From: Clitopilus passeckerianus | Lineage: Eukaryota > Basidiomycota > Agaricomycetes > Agaricales > Entolomataceae | Assembly (NCBI GenBank): GCA_944990035.1 | Contig: CALYLX010000128.1 | Location: 1,178,001 to 1,242,000 of the forward strand | DNA length: 64,000 nt | Reading direction: 5' to 3' | Shown here: positions 1-11,835 of the stretch, piece by piece | How positions within the stretch are numbered: the first letter of the stretch is position 1 | Layout of the letters: each line of letters opens with the position of its first letter | Translations under genes and position numbers: made by a program | The notes under the pieces: generated by a model | Databases searched by the model: none | The model's input: only the letters and a program-made list of their open reading frames with translations | Told to the model about the DNA's origin: nothing

Positions 1-1416
1 GGAGCTCTCCATAAAGTACATACAACCTATCGCCATGTGGTACATGACGAAATTAGTGCCAAAGAAGCCACAGCTCAGCTTGACAAGATCCTCACCTCTC
101 CGCCTCTGTATGGAAAAAACGCGCGAATTTCCCTTGCTTTCTGTTTGTCTGCCCTCATCTGTCCTTTGGCTTTCGGTGGCTCTTTTCTCGATATGTGGAT
201 CGCGGGCCTCGGTGCACTGGTGCTATCCCTTCTGCAAATCCACGTCGCGGCGAAAAGTGCCATGTATGCGAATGTGTTTGAGTAAGTAGTGCTCTTCCCC
301 TTCGACAGAGTTTGCTCAACGGCTGGTTAAAGAATTACTGTCGCAATCCTTGTTTCGTTCACCGCCCGTGGGTTAAGCAGCATCAAGGATCAGATATTCT
401 GCTACACGGCCATTTCGTCGTCCGCGATCATTGGTATACTGCCCGGCTACCTTATTTGTGAATTCATCTCGACAACCACCAACTCCAGATACTAACTCGT
501 TGATGTAGTGAGCAGCTCCCTTGAACTCGCCTCCAAGAACATTGTATGCGGTAGCGTCAAGATGGTATACGCCCTAATATACACACTGTTCCTCGTAAGC
601 TTCCAACCATCCCCATCTCGGCCAGAAGTTTGAAGTAATTTGCAGGGATTTGGGCTTCAGATTGGCTCAGATATGTATCTCCTATTCGATCGACAACACA
701 AGAAAAGACTTGCAACTTTGAATGCCGCCGTCACAAAGGCTATCATCCTTACAGGCAGCTGGGTGACTGACAATGTCACCTCTGGATCTACCCTTGGTGG
801 TGATAGCACTCTTCCTCTCGCTGGAACTTGGACCTTCACGCGTGCTGCTAACAAAGACCATTTCAACATCGTCAATGGTTGCTACAGACCTGAAACAGCT
901 CCTTGGTACCAACAACCCTTTCCGTGGTGGACAGCATTTCTCATCGTGCCCACGTTCTCGTTCTTGCTTTCCTTGGCCAATCTACAGCCGATTTACAGCA
1001 AGCAGTTGCCGGTTATGGTTGTGATCTCGTGCTGCTCTTACGCTTCGAACAAGATTGCGAACCAATTTATCTTCAATCGGTCCGATATCGTGTCTGCTAT
1101 TGGTGCCTTCACCGTTGGCCTACTGGGCAACATGTACTCGAGAAAGATGGGAGGGACGGCATTCACTGCAATGGTCCCAGGTGTTCTATTTCTTGTTCCC
1201 GTAAGTACCTCGTGATGTTTCGATGATCATCTGCTGAACGAGCCTCGACAGTCTGGGCTCTCGCAAGCAGGAGGGATTACTGCCAACGGCGGTGGAATCG
1301 ATATTGGAGGAGCCATGATTGCAGTGACAATCGGCATCACCGTAGGATTATTCATGAGTCAGGCGCTAGTGTATGCCTTTGGGACCAGGAAGAATGCTGC
1401 CATGTTTTCGTTCTAA
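1..1416 (+). CDS. ThrE-like integral membrane transporter (partial, 5' end outside window)
   Basis: The reading frame is already open at base 1 and continues through about five exons to TAA at 1414-1416. The opening part (LHKVHTTYRHVVHDEISAKEA, then SPPLYGKNARIS) matches the start of the ThrE / DUF1212 putative threonine-serine exporter domain. Successive hydrophobic stretches follow: ISLAFCLSALICPLAFGG, then TVAILVSFTARGLSSIKDQ after an intron, then SAIIGILPGYLI. The second half (ThrE_2-like) holds RSDIVSAIGAFTVGLLGN and GGIDIGGAMIAVTIGITVG before a short tail ending KNAAMFSF. Fungal relatives include the pheromone-regulated protein Prm10 group. The substrate in fungi is not established, so 'transporter' is a family inference. 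The N-terminal cytosolic part is missing because the window starts inside the gene. Confidence 0.8.
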
Positions 1417-1538
1417 GATAGAGTTGCATTTACAAACTATCCACCTTTTCACGTCGCCAGTAGTTTCAGCCCAGAGGTATGAGGTGATATGTAATCCTTG
1501 TAAATAGCAAAATTCATATATAGCTAGTTTGAACTAGC

Positions 1539-3428
1539 TTAGAACATGACGGCAGGAGAGTTCTCTACCCCCTCAATAGGCACCTTGTGTCCAACCAGGG
1601 ATCGAATATCGTTGATGCCGTAGCGAATCATAGTTGGCCGCTCAAGACTCAGTCCCCATCCATGCACGCGGACATCCTTCGGGAAGCCCATGGGCTCAAG
1701 CATTTCAGGCCGGAACATGCCACTGTTGCCCACCTCCACCCATCGATTCAGCATGGGATGGAAAGCGAAGATTTCCAGCGAAGGTTCTGTGTACGGATTG
1801 TACGCCGGCTTGAATCTGACCTGAGTAATACCCATCTTTCCGAAGAAGACACGCATGAAGCCTGTATCCCTGGGTCAGAAATGTAGATGAAGAGACGAGG
1901 TAGAATACAGACCGATGAGATCTGCAAGCGTCAGTCCGCGATCCGCGACAACACCCTCGACTTGATGGAATTCTGCAAGATGTGTTTTGTCCATGGCCTC
2001 GTTTCTGAAGACCCTGTCAATACTGAACAGCTTGGCAGGTCTGAAGCCATCATCTTTATCGCTGACGGTGCTACTACCGTGAGCAAATTCCTCGGCGTCG
2101 TCTTCAACCTTTTCTCCTCGGCACTTGGCGGCTAGCTTGTACAGCATATGGGCAGAAGAGGCTGTCGTATGCGTACGTAGAAGCAGTTTGCTGGATTCGA
2201 CATCTGACCAAGGAGCTCTGTATCCGATGGAGCCATATCCTCCGTGTTCGTGCACCGTTGAGACGCGCTTGTAGTATTCCGGCTCCGGAGGTAATGATTT
2301 CTTAGGATCTATGAATTTGTTGAGCCAAATTCTTCAGGGATGACCAGAACAGACACCGTACCAGAGATATAGAAGGTATCCTGGAGATCTCTCGCCGGAT
2401 GCTGCTGAGGAACGAAGAGAGCATCGAAGCACCAGAAGCCAGACTCAATGAAGGAGGAAGTAGGCATCTCAGCAAATCTGGCCGTATAAGCTCAGAGATC
2501 AAGCAGAAGGGGTTTGGTACAAAACGTACCCCATCTCCAGGAAAATATTCCTAATCTCTTCGCGTACTTTGAGAAGAGGATGAAGTGCGCCTCCAGAGGT
2601 AGGGACACCCTCGGCATCAAAGTTATACTTCTTGAAGGTTGACGTTTTCCATGCACCACTATAAGTACATTAAGGTTGCATACTCAGAACATCGTATAAC
2701 AACGCACGACGTGAGCATATCTGCGGTCAAATCTGTTTCGGGCTTGGCTGTTGAGGTGCTGAAATTCGATCCCTTGCTGACTGTGAACCATTGTCCTTTT
2801 CTGCATGAAGTCAGTATAGATAATCAACCACCTTATCCCAGCGTCATCTTACTTTTGAGCTACCAACTTTCGTTTCCTGAGGTCTGCTAGTACCTTTTCA
2901 CCAGCTTTAAGGGTACCAGTCGAGGAAATTTCGAGCAGATCCTTCTGGGTTGTGTCATCTATGTTTGTGACAAGCTTGACCAAACCGTCTCCTTCCTTGC
3001 CAATCCAACCGTTCTTGAAAGCACGGCCCTGGCCAACCTTTGCCGCTTCATCTCCGACAGCCTTTTTCAACTGTACTGGAGTCACTGGGGAGCCGTCTCC
3101 CTTGACGGGCAGTGCAGCCCAGACACGGGCTTCATGAGATCCCTCGTTTATAATCTGGGCTCCTTCGGCGGTAGGTGCATGGGTCAAGATTTCGTTGGTT
3201 TCATATGTTATCATCTGTAATATTATTAGTACATATCATGAGACTAGATGCAACGATGGATCGGACTTCACGACTCAGTAAAGAGTTGAGTGCACCCAGA
3301 ATCACGATCTGGCCGTCGCTTGAGGTCGCTGGCTGCGCCTGGCCAGGAAGAACCAGGGCTCTTGTATCCTTTATCGTTGTCTGCGCATCAAGGGTGTCTA
3401 GCACGAGTTGCTGTAGCGCTTCCGCCAT
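1539..3428 (-). CDS. FRS2: Cytosolic phenylalanyl-tRNA synthetase alpha subunit
   Basis: This is the catalytic alpha chain of the cytosolic alpha2beta2 PheRS, which charges tRNA-Phe. The start chosen is ATG 3426-3428 ([16 protein letters not shown]); a longer frame to 3506 exists but the family normally begins here. An N-terminal DNA-binding-like region ([32 protein letters not shown]) is followed by the class II aminoacylation core. Motif 2 is seen as [20 protein letters not shown] and motif 3 as [15 protein letters not shown] near the C-terminus. The C-terminal exon ends NSPAVMF and TAA. Several short introns interrupt it, including one before the [10 protein letters not shown] exon. It diverges from PEX2 with only about 170 bases between the two start codons, so the genes probably share a promoter region. 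The call is firm; the exact splice sites in the middle are not. Confidence 0.93.
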
Positions 3429-3596
3429 TGGTATATCGTGGACTATAACGAAGCTTGAGTTCAATGACTCCGTCTGGCCCAAATCTAAATTATCGATCAC
3501 ATGCAAATTGCCGAATGGGGATATCCGGATATTCGAGTCGGTTCAGCTGAATTCAGCCAGCATCCTGCCTTCACCTCAACGGTCAACGCCTTTACT

Positions 3597-5078
3597 ATGA
3601 GTGTATGGGAAGAAGCCTGGAATGCTGCACAACCTCGGCTCACAGCTATAAGAAATGCATTGGACAGGTCCAAATCACCCAAACCTCGAGTGCTGCGCGT
3701 CGGCCAACTCGATTCTGAGCTTCTGGATCAGGAGCTCGTGTCTGTGCTCCAGGAGCCTTTGGCAAAGGCTTTGTCGCTCATAAACGCGAGTAATGTATTT
3801 ACATATAGTTCATGCGCAAGCTAAACCTACGTTTAATTTTAGGCCTCCTTTAAGACCAAGTTTGAACCCGAAGTGATGCTGCTCATCCAAATGATACTGT
3901 ATAAACTCTCGATCTGGAATACTGGTGCCAGTTATGGCGCAAAGCTACAAGACTTGCGTTATGTTGTTCCGACTACTAAACAAGGACGCTCTACGCGTAT
4001 GTTCTCCTGTCGTTCTTTACCTAATCCCTACTTAGACTGAATACAATTAGCCTCTGGCCTACCTCGACGCATTCTTGTAATCCACGGAACAATTACATTG
4101 ATTCTACCGTATCTACACAAGAAATTACGCACCTATGGATTATCTCGCGCATGGCCAGATGCACCCAGATCAAACCGCAAACGAAAGGCATGGGAAGCCA
4201 TGTCCAGTCTGGAATCTTGTTATACATGCCTGAGCCTCGTCAGCTTTGTCATTTTCCTGTGGAACGGAAGGTATGTAGTGGTTGTTTCGACCACCTAGCA
4301 CTATAATGATCGTGCTACAGGTATCGCTCCATCACAGACCGGCTACTTGGGATGAGACTTGCACCCACTAAGCCACTTATAAAACGTGAGGTCAGCTATG
4401 AATTCATGAACCGCCAAATGGTTTGGCATTCGTTCACGGTTCGTCTGACTGTCTTCCCTTCTGTCTTGTACGAATCTGGATTTACTGCCATGACAGGAAT
4501 TCCTGATTTTTGCCCTACCATTGATCAATACAAGGAGCATAAAATGGCGAATAAGTCGAGGCATTTCCCAAATCTCTCTTCGATCTTCCCCAAAGCTCCT
4601 CGCAGCCCTCTGCAAAAGTCACCCAAAGAAGGGCCGATATTGGTCGTTACCTCAGGATCAATGCGCTATATGCGCTGAAAATGCATCTCTCAATCTAGAT
4701 ATCTCACAAGCCTCCAACGCATTCTCCTCTTTCGCCACCCCCTCGATTCCGGATGCTGAACAACCTCCAGAAGAATCAGAATCCTCGGAAAATGAGCCTC
4801 CAGTGTTCCCCATCTATATCCCTTACGTGACATCTTGCGGAGACATTTACTGCTACCATTGCATAGCAGAACACATGATGCAAGCGGCGGAAGCAGAAGA
4901 AGGGTACTGGGAATGTTTGAGGTGTGCGCTTGATGTAACTGGCGCAGAGAGATATGTGATGGAAGTTGAAGGTGGAAGCGATATAATGAGTGACTATGAA
5001 TTTAGTAGTGATATGGATATGTCTACATCGATGGGTAGCTATAGCGAGTCGACCTGGTCAGATGAAAATTCCTCCTAA
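3597..5078 (+). CDS. PEX2: Peroxisome biogenesis factor 2 (RING-type ubiquitin ligase, PEX2)
   Basis: PEX2 is one of three RING peroxins in the peroxisomal membrane that ubiquitinate the import receptor PEX5 so that it can be recycled. The sequence shows the family signature RVLRVGQLDSELLDQEL near residue 40, then KFEPEVMLLIQMILYKLSIW, then RYRSITDRLLGMRLAPTKP, and the conserved EFMNRQMVWHSF followed by EFLIFALPLINTRS in the membrane region. A C-terminal RING has CAIC, then after an unusually long acidic insert CGDIYCYHC, then CLRC. The usual His zinc ligand after the third Cys is Asp here. ATG 3597 (MSVWEEAWNAAQPRL) is preferred; an upstream in-frame ATG at 3501 would add 32 residues without family similarity. 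Five or so short introns are visible. It ends 82 bases before the convergent importin gene. Confidence 0.9.
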
Positions 5079-5160
5079 AACCTTGTTGTAAATGACTAGT
5101 AGAGAATTCTATGGGGCTAGAGAATCGGATTGGCAGAGAAAAAGAAGAAACACCCTCAGA

Positions 5161-8100
5161 CTAAACACGAGATACTTCTGTCTGGATCTGTTGGAGGACG
5201 GCAGGCTCAGCTTTCGAAAGGTATTGAGCTTGGAAGGCTGCTGATCCGATGTTGGCTTCGACTTCTCGGATACTCTGGCCAACATATTCGCCAAGGTGTA
5301 CCGTTCGTACAGGATCGGCATCGTAGACCTGCAACAAGTCTTCAGTGGGATGTAACAATGATCTGTGAGCTACCTTACCGCTCTGCGTCGATCATATTCG
5401 GGCGTTCCCTCTGAGTTTTGGTAGTACCAAATTGGGGCCTCGTCCAATTCCCAGTGGCGCCTGAGGTTGTCCGGCGAGCGCAACCTGCTTCATCTTAAGG
5501 ACCAATACGGATCGAATTAGAAGCGTAACTTACGAGCCCATATCATCACCCTCGACAGGGATATTGGCTTCCTTGATCTCACAGAAAACATCAACCCAAA
5601 GGTTAAAGATTTCGACTGGCAACTTGGCGAGGACTTCTGGGCGACCGGTTGTTACGAGTGCAGAAATTCCCATGGCGGCGAGTTTGCGATGACGGGGCTC
5701 GCTCATGTTGTCGAACTTGTGAAGTTAGAGAGTATCATCTAAGCTACGAAAGTGTCAACGGCTCACTTTTGCATACCACTGATCGGTGAGCGTTTCGTAG
5801 ATGTAGTTCTCCTTGATGTCCTTGGCGTTGGCCATTGCTGAGACCAACTGCAGGAAGATCTGTCGGTCGGCCATAACGATACGAGCAACAAGGCAGATAA
5901 GCTCAGTGATCAAAAGAGATGTGGCCTATTTTGCTCAAACATTAACGCTGTCCCATCAAAAGGCAATTGGTTCGTACAGACCTCTCCGTCAAGAATGGTA
6001 GTCATAATCCAGGAGAAAATTCCTGAGGTGTGAAGGGCTTCACCCCACAGATTTGACGGGGCGATTTGGAACAGTATGTTAAGGGCTTTCACCAAATCCT
6101 GTGCATTCACCGGGACAACAGCGTCATTCGTGAGACAAGTTGAAAATGCGGTCAGTAATTGTGCATTGTATGTCTGATTTTCGATTGTGGTATGAGCCAA
6201 TGTCAATGACAATGTAAAGGAATGCGTACCCTCAAGATATTAGCACCATCGAGTAAAAAGTAGGATTCAATTATCCCGTATATTGTGCCCAGTAGGTCGA
6301 GGTTCGTGGCCAGAAGATGGATGGCTTGTGGTAGAAGATCACACAATCCAGGCGCTCCATTCACACTTGCAATGGTCATTGTGTTGCGAAGTGCAGCTTG
6401 CCAGAGGAGCAAAGCGTCTTCATCGAGATTGATGCTCGCCTGTGTGACTATGAGCCCCGTGTTGCAAAGATATGTAATTTTCTCCACGTACGCCAGGCTT
6501 CAGACTATCCTGGATTAGAGGAACAATGATGCTGCCCAGGTTGGTTGACTCGGCTTTGATTGACTAGATATTTTCAGTATGGAGAAAGAGAAGAACACAT
6601 TGCTCATACCTCTACCAACTTCGATACTGTATCAAGCAGGGATCCCTTGAACAGCCACTGATCACCGGCCTCTGTCCCTGGGGGAGAAAGTCAAAACGGG
6701 GTACGTCTGCGGTCAAATGCACGTACAAAGCCGTGGTATAGGCGCAGTGATAGTTGCAACGAAGGGTATGATCTGTTGTTCTGCGTTTAGCCCTACTAGA
6801 TTTGTGGAGAACCTAATGTAAATTACCATTTCTTTAACCTGCTCTATCAGGATGTTTAGCGTCAGGTCCACCCGCCGCTTGCTTTCGTAGGAGTCGGCCT
6901 CTCCCATTAACGTCAGTAGTTCAAGAACGGCGGTTGACAGGAAAGGCTCAAACGATGCTGGCGTGAACTGGAGAGACTAGAAACGCCCTCAGAGCAGATC
7001 CAATACCCGAAGGGAACGAGAACTTACGTCAAGACATTCTTTGAAGGCGACCACAGCTGTCAACCGCACAACGGGATCTGTACCCGGGCCGCGATCCTTG
7101 AGCAGATGGACAAGGGTCTCCCAAATTATCGTATTATTTGGGGTCGTGGCATCTTCTTGAACCCATTTCCCGATGACCCAAGCAGTTCGCCGCTTAATGA
7201 TAGGGTAGCTATACGTGCACGCTGTTAGGAATAAAATCAAACCACAGCGTTCGGCTTACTTTGGGTCGGTAGACTGAGCTTCCTTGGGGACAACATTTGT
7301 TAACCACTCGTCGAACGATATTACTTCTTTCAGCCGGGGTGAACAGCGTCCAATTGCACAATACAAAGCCTCTTTCTGGACAACGCTCTGTAGATCAGTT
7401 GGATGTTGAGCTGATGAATGTGTAAGCTTCTTGAATACGTCTGGGAAATATAGAACACTCACGAGCAACTTGATTGAAGGTGGTTGCAAGCAGTTGCGTG
7501 ACAAGCTGTGGATACTGGCTCGCAAGCGTCATCAGAACTCGTTCGCTGCATGGCTAAGGGAGAGTTAGTACTTTTATCAGGTAGGCCATGGTTGAACAAA
7601 CCCTGATCTCGTATTCCCACATGTCGTTCTCTTTATCCTCAACGTTAACCCATTCTTCTGGGTCTTCCATCCATCTTTCCAGGTCCCCCGGGTTAAGAGG
7701 CATGAACCGTGTTATCAATAGCTTGACAGCAGTTTCAACAAATTCCGGGGATAGGGCTACTTTATTTCAGGCAGCCACTCCCTATTCCAGTGATGATTGA
7801 CTTACAATTCTCATTGGCAGCGCCATTTCGACGCACGGGAGTCCACTGGCTTAGACTCTCTCTGAATAGGACCATCCCCTGCACCAGGTATCGAACAGGA
7901 TATACGGCATCGTCGGCATCTATGTGATATTCAGTGTCGTGTAAATACGAATCCAGCTAATAACCTCACCCCCTACCAGGTCTGTTGGTCCACTTGTGGC
8001 TTCAACCACCTTTGACCAGTAATAAAGGATCAGATCGCTACATTCGGCTAGCAGGACGAAATGTCCAACGTTCAGCTGCTGAAGGCGACGGAAGAACTTC

Positions 8101-9323
8101 CCGAACGTTCGTATGTGTCGGGTGAGTACATTGACCGTGCGACGTGCCATGGGATCTAGTGACGAGCCACCCTGGGTTGCGGAAGCGACGAGTCCTGTCC
8201 GTGTCTCGACTAGCGTTCTGACTTGAGTCGCCGAAAACAGGAAAACTTCGTTAATCTGGAGCAAGGTTGCATGAATAATATTCAAATGTTGCAACGATTT
8301 GCGCGACTGACCCAGGTTTTGCATCTTTCTTGCTCCTCTTTGGATACTTTGTCGATCTTGTTCCAGAGCCACACAGCCATTTTGATGACACATTTATAAA
8401 CCAGGTGAGTGAGCACAATGTCATCATGAACTCGCTGGGAGGACAAGGAAGGAACAGTCAAAGATGAAGCAATTGTGGCGGCCATCGTGGTATAGTAGCC
8501 ATATAATACATCTTTCAGGTCATCGACAACCTTGGCAAAGGCATCAGCTTTGAAACCCCACAGCGAGAAGAAGTCCATACCTTCGCCATGACTTTCATTC
8601 CATTCAACATCTTCATGGAAGCTAGCTCCTTTAGAATCTTGTCTAGAACTCTGAGGGTTCTTCGGAGGTGTAGAGTTTTTCGGGCATCATCGACCATTGC
8701 TACATAGCGCTGCTGCAGATTATTGTTTATGATTTGCATGAGGTCTTGTAGAAGAGTTCCCCTGGAAACCCTTGAGCTGAGGCTGAGTCTTGTTGGATGC
8801 CAGCTCACCAATTTTGTGGATAATCCTGGCGCGCTAGCTTGCTCATGATAACTTCGTTGCATTGAGCAATCTGACGGTAGCTATCTTATGAGTCTTGGTG
8901 AAGAACGAACAGTTTAACTGATGACCACACACCGTCTCATCGTCCTCATCCAAGAACGTCAGGCAGCGTTGCCTGATACGTATCCTGAGCTCTTCCGAGA
9001 GAACTCTGTTTGCGTCTCAGCCAATTTTCTCCAACGGAAGGTAAGATCAGTGCTCACTTGCGAGCCTTCCAATGACTTAACGCAGCATTTTTGAATTGGA
9101 TTATGGCTTGCTGACGGACAGCAAGATGGACGGTTCTTGTAGAAGCAATTTCGTGGAGTGAATCATAGGTGCCAAACATATCCAACATTTGCTTTAGCCT
9201 GGCACTTGAGGCTTGAAGTAGTGCCGGATCTTGAGAAGATGCAGCTGTTAGGACATTGAACAATTCTTCTGGGGACACATGTTCGACTTGTACACCCATC
9301 GGTTGAGTGCGGTTCGGTTTCAT
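5161..9323 (-). CDS. KAP120: Importin-11 / KAP120-like karyopherin
   Basis: This is a large importin-beta superfamily nuclear transport receptor encoded by more than ten exons over 4.2 kb. The N-terminal exon from ATG 9321-9323 carries an importin-beta N-terminal (Ran-binding) domain, seen as ELFNVLTAASSQDPALLQAS, AVRQQAIIQFKNAALSHW, and in the next exon RIRQRCLTFLDEDDE. HEAT-like helices continue through the middle, for example SYPIIKRRTAWVIGKWV, where the importin-11 group has a similar segment. The C-terminal exon ends QIQTEVSRV with a stop at 5161. Relatives are yeast Kap120 and animal importin-11, which import a small set of nuclear and ribosomal cargoes. It converges on PEX2 and diverges from the SLX4-like gene about 200 bases away. 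Kap120/importin-11 is favoured over other karyopherins by the N-terminal exon order; confidence in the exact subfamily is moderate. Confidence 0.82.
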
Positions 9324-9530
9324 GGCACCTTTCAGCTTCTAGAGGAGCAGCAGCAGTGAAACACAAAAAGTTTGCAAAAAAAACTCGGTCGTTGGACCTT
9401 TGGCGTATGAGTACTGGTCGATGGCGAAAGATATTGAATTGGAGGTCGCCGCTTTATTGATCGGCATACCAAGCAACACCAAATAACGCGTCGCGTATTT
9501 CCAAGGAAAATTTGATTACGTTAGTTCTGC

Positions 9531-11706
9531 ATGAACGCCTGTCTTGCTCGCTGGCGACTTGTGGCTCCCGCAAAACCTGCTGTACGACAAAGTCTGAGCG
9601 TCGCAGTCATCTGCGGCGTCTTAGGCGCGGCAAATTACCTGAGGATGCCCCTTCAGCGGCTACCGAGCATCGATCTGGTTGAAGACTCCGAACCCGAGCG
9701 CGAACTGCTCCGTGAAAAAATCAAGACAAAGAGGCGGCCCAAAAGGCGACCGTTATCAAGTACATCCTCTGTAGCTCGGAAAGTCATTGAAATATCTTCT
9801 TCCGATGAGGCTCCTAGCGAGGTACCTCGGCCTGTTCCTGCAGTGTTTGACATATCTGGTAAAGTTCTGTAAACTTTGTTGATCAGAAGAGCGCTGAAAT
9901 TGCTCAGACATCGGTTCTGCCTCGTCCGCAAGCGCATCATCTGCTGGAAATATTGAATGTGCACAGTCACACGGTAGTGTTGTATATATCTCCTTGACCT
10001 GAACTCTATTGAGACCATGTTTAGATGAACCTTTCACTACTAATCCTTATGCCACCATACCCTCAACGCAACCGATGGTAGATGAAGGCTCAAGGCTGAA
10101 CAAGTTCTCTCGCTTCTCCTACGTTGCTCCTCTGAATCATCGAAGTACCAGCAACCTAAAGAAACCTGAAACGGTGAAACAACCAGAGGCTCAACCTAAA
10201 CCTAAGCAAACAAAGAAAGCTACCCACCGTTTTGCTAGCGAATTTTCTGACTCAGAACTTGCCAAGATGTCAGAATGCATTAGTTGCAAGGTCAAATGGA
10301 CGGCAAAGAAAACGGCTTCTCAAAAAATGTCTCATGTCCTCACATGTTCTGCGAAAAAGGCGTTCAACGACGACACGATACGAATACTCATCCGAGAAGA
10401 GCTCGATCTCGTTGAGAACAAGGAGACATCAGCCAAGAATTCGACTGCGGACGCCAATGCGGAAGGAGAAACTTATTTTGAGGACGTTCTCAAGGTAGCG
10501 GGCCCAAAGAAGAGGGGGCGTCGCCAGAAAGGCAAGGAGACTGTCCAAGAGATCACTAATGAATCGCGAAATCAGATTCTTGATAAGGCCCGCCTCATAT
10601 TGGGTTCAACGCTACCGAAGGGAGCAGCGGAATCGAACGAAGAGCCTTTGGATGTGGCATTCGTGCAGCCAACAGAAGACTTTGGCAGAAGTTCATTAGG
10701 CCAGCGATATAGAGGTTCTCCTCTAGCGCTCTCAAGGGGGCTTTCCCAACCCCTGGCCTCCACCAGTATTGACGCTAAAGGCCACTCGGAATCGGACTCA
10801 GAGGGCAGCAATGAACCTCCACCATCCACTCAGCCCTTTGGCCCTTCCAGATTCTCGGGGCCTGGGATGACAAGCCTCGCCCAAGCATCAACAGGAGAGA
10901 TTGCTGACGAAGAAGGCGGAAATAGCGTATGTGATTCTTACAAAAGGGACAGGAGCAGAACTGATAATACGCAGGACACATCCGCCAGCGCCAGAGCTCT
11001 CCCTCATCTCTTAAAAGACCTTTTTCCTCCGTCGACCCCGGAGACTCTGCGAAGTCCGCTCGCTTCCGCGTCTCCAATGTCATGTCATGACGAGACAGCT
11101 GGACTGGACGCCGATTTTGGCATGGACGATGGCCCCGATGACTGCTTTCTTCACTACGACCCTGGGGTTGCATCTCCCGGAGAGAACACCATTTCTTCAT
11201 GTTTATACCCGAATCATGATACCATTACTAGTGGGAGACCGAGATCTCCCAGCCCTGCGAAACCTGTACCAAAAGCGAAATCGCCCACCAAGAAAACCGA
11301 AGAGCCCAAGACAAGGAAACGAAAGGAGAAAGCAAGCTCTCCCAATGACGAACCCAACGAGGACGAGATCTGGGAGGAACTGGTGAGGGTTAGGATTCTC
11401 AACGATGAGGAGTTGTATACTAGAATAATCCAATATGAGGTAATAGCTTTCAGTGAATGCAGCTTTTTGGATGTTCTAATATGACCTTCAGCCCATACAC
11501 TTTGATGTGTTCGTGGACTTGGCTGGGATCCCTACGCCTTGTCCTTCAAAAATGAGAACCAAGCTCAAGAATTTCCTCGACAAAGAGGTGGGTAGTGTCC
11601 GTTTCTGCCTTCGGTATGCCAATTAATTTGTCTCCAGGCTGTTCATTTCTATGGGTCTGAAGCTCAGCAACGAAGGCCGGGCCGCCGTCGGTCAAGGTCA
11701 AAATAA
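9531..11706 (+). CDS. SLX4: SLX4-like structure-specific endonuclease scaffold
   Basis: SLX4 is the regulatory partner of the SLX1 nuclease, which cuts branched DNA during repair and recombination. A long, low-complexity, Ser/Pro/Lys-rich protein contains one compact C2HC cluster (CISCKVKW, then SHVLTC, followed by LIREELDLVE), resembling the zinc finger of basidiomycete SLX4 proteins. The extreme C-terminus spans two short introns and reads LYTRIIQYEPIHFDVFVDL, then KMRTKLKNFLDKE, matching the conserved SLX1-binding domain. The stop is TAA at 11704-11706. The main exon runs from about 10020 to 11440. Two introns near 9860 and 9975 join the first exon to it in frame. The start is uncertain: ATG 9531 gives a hydrophobic leader unlike the family, while ATG 9645 (MPLQRLPSIDLVED) looks more natural. 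Confidence 0.75.
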
Positions 11707-11835
11707 AAACCGGAGTTGAATCCATACTATTTATTACTATACTTATAACGATAGATCTTATATAACAACGTCTATTGGTCTATATGTGTAATGGAAGATT
11801 GGTAGGGAGGAGCAAAAACCTGGGCAAAAACAGAC

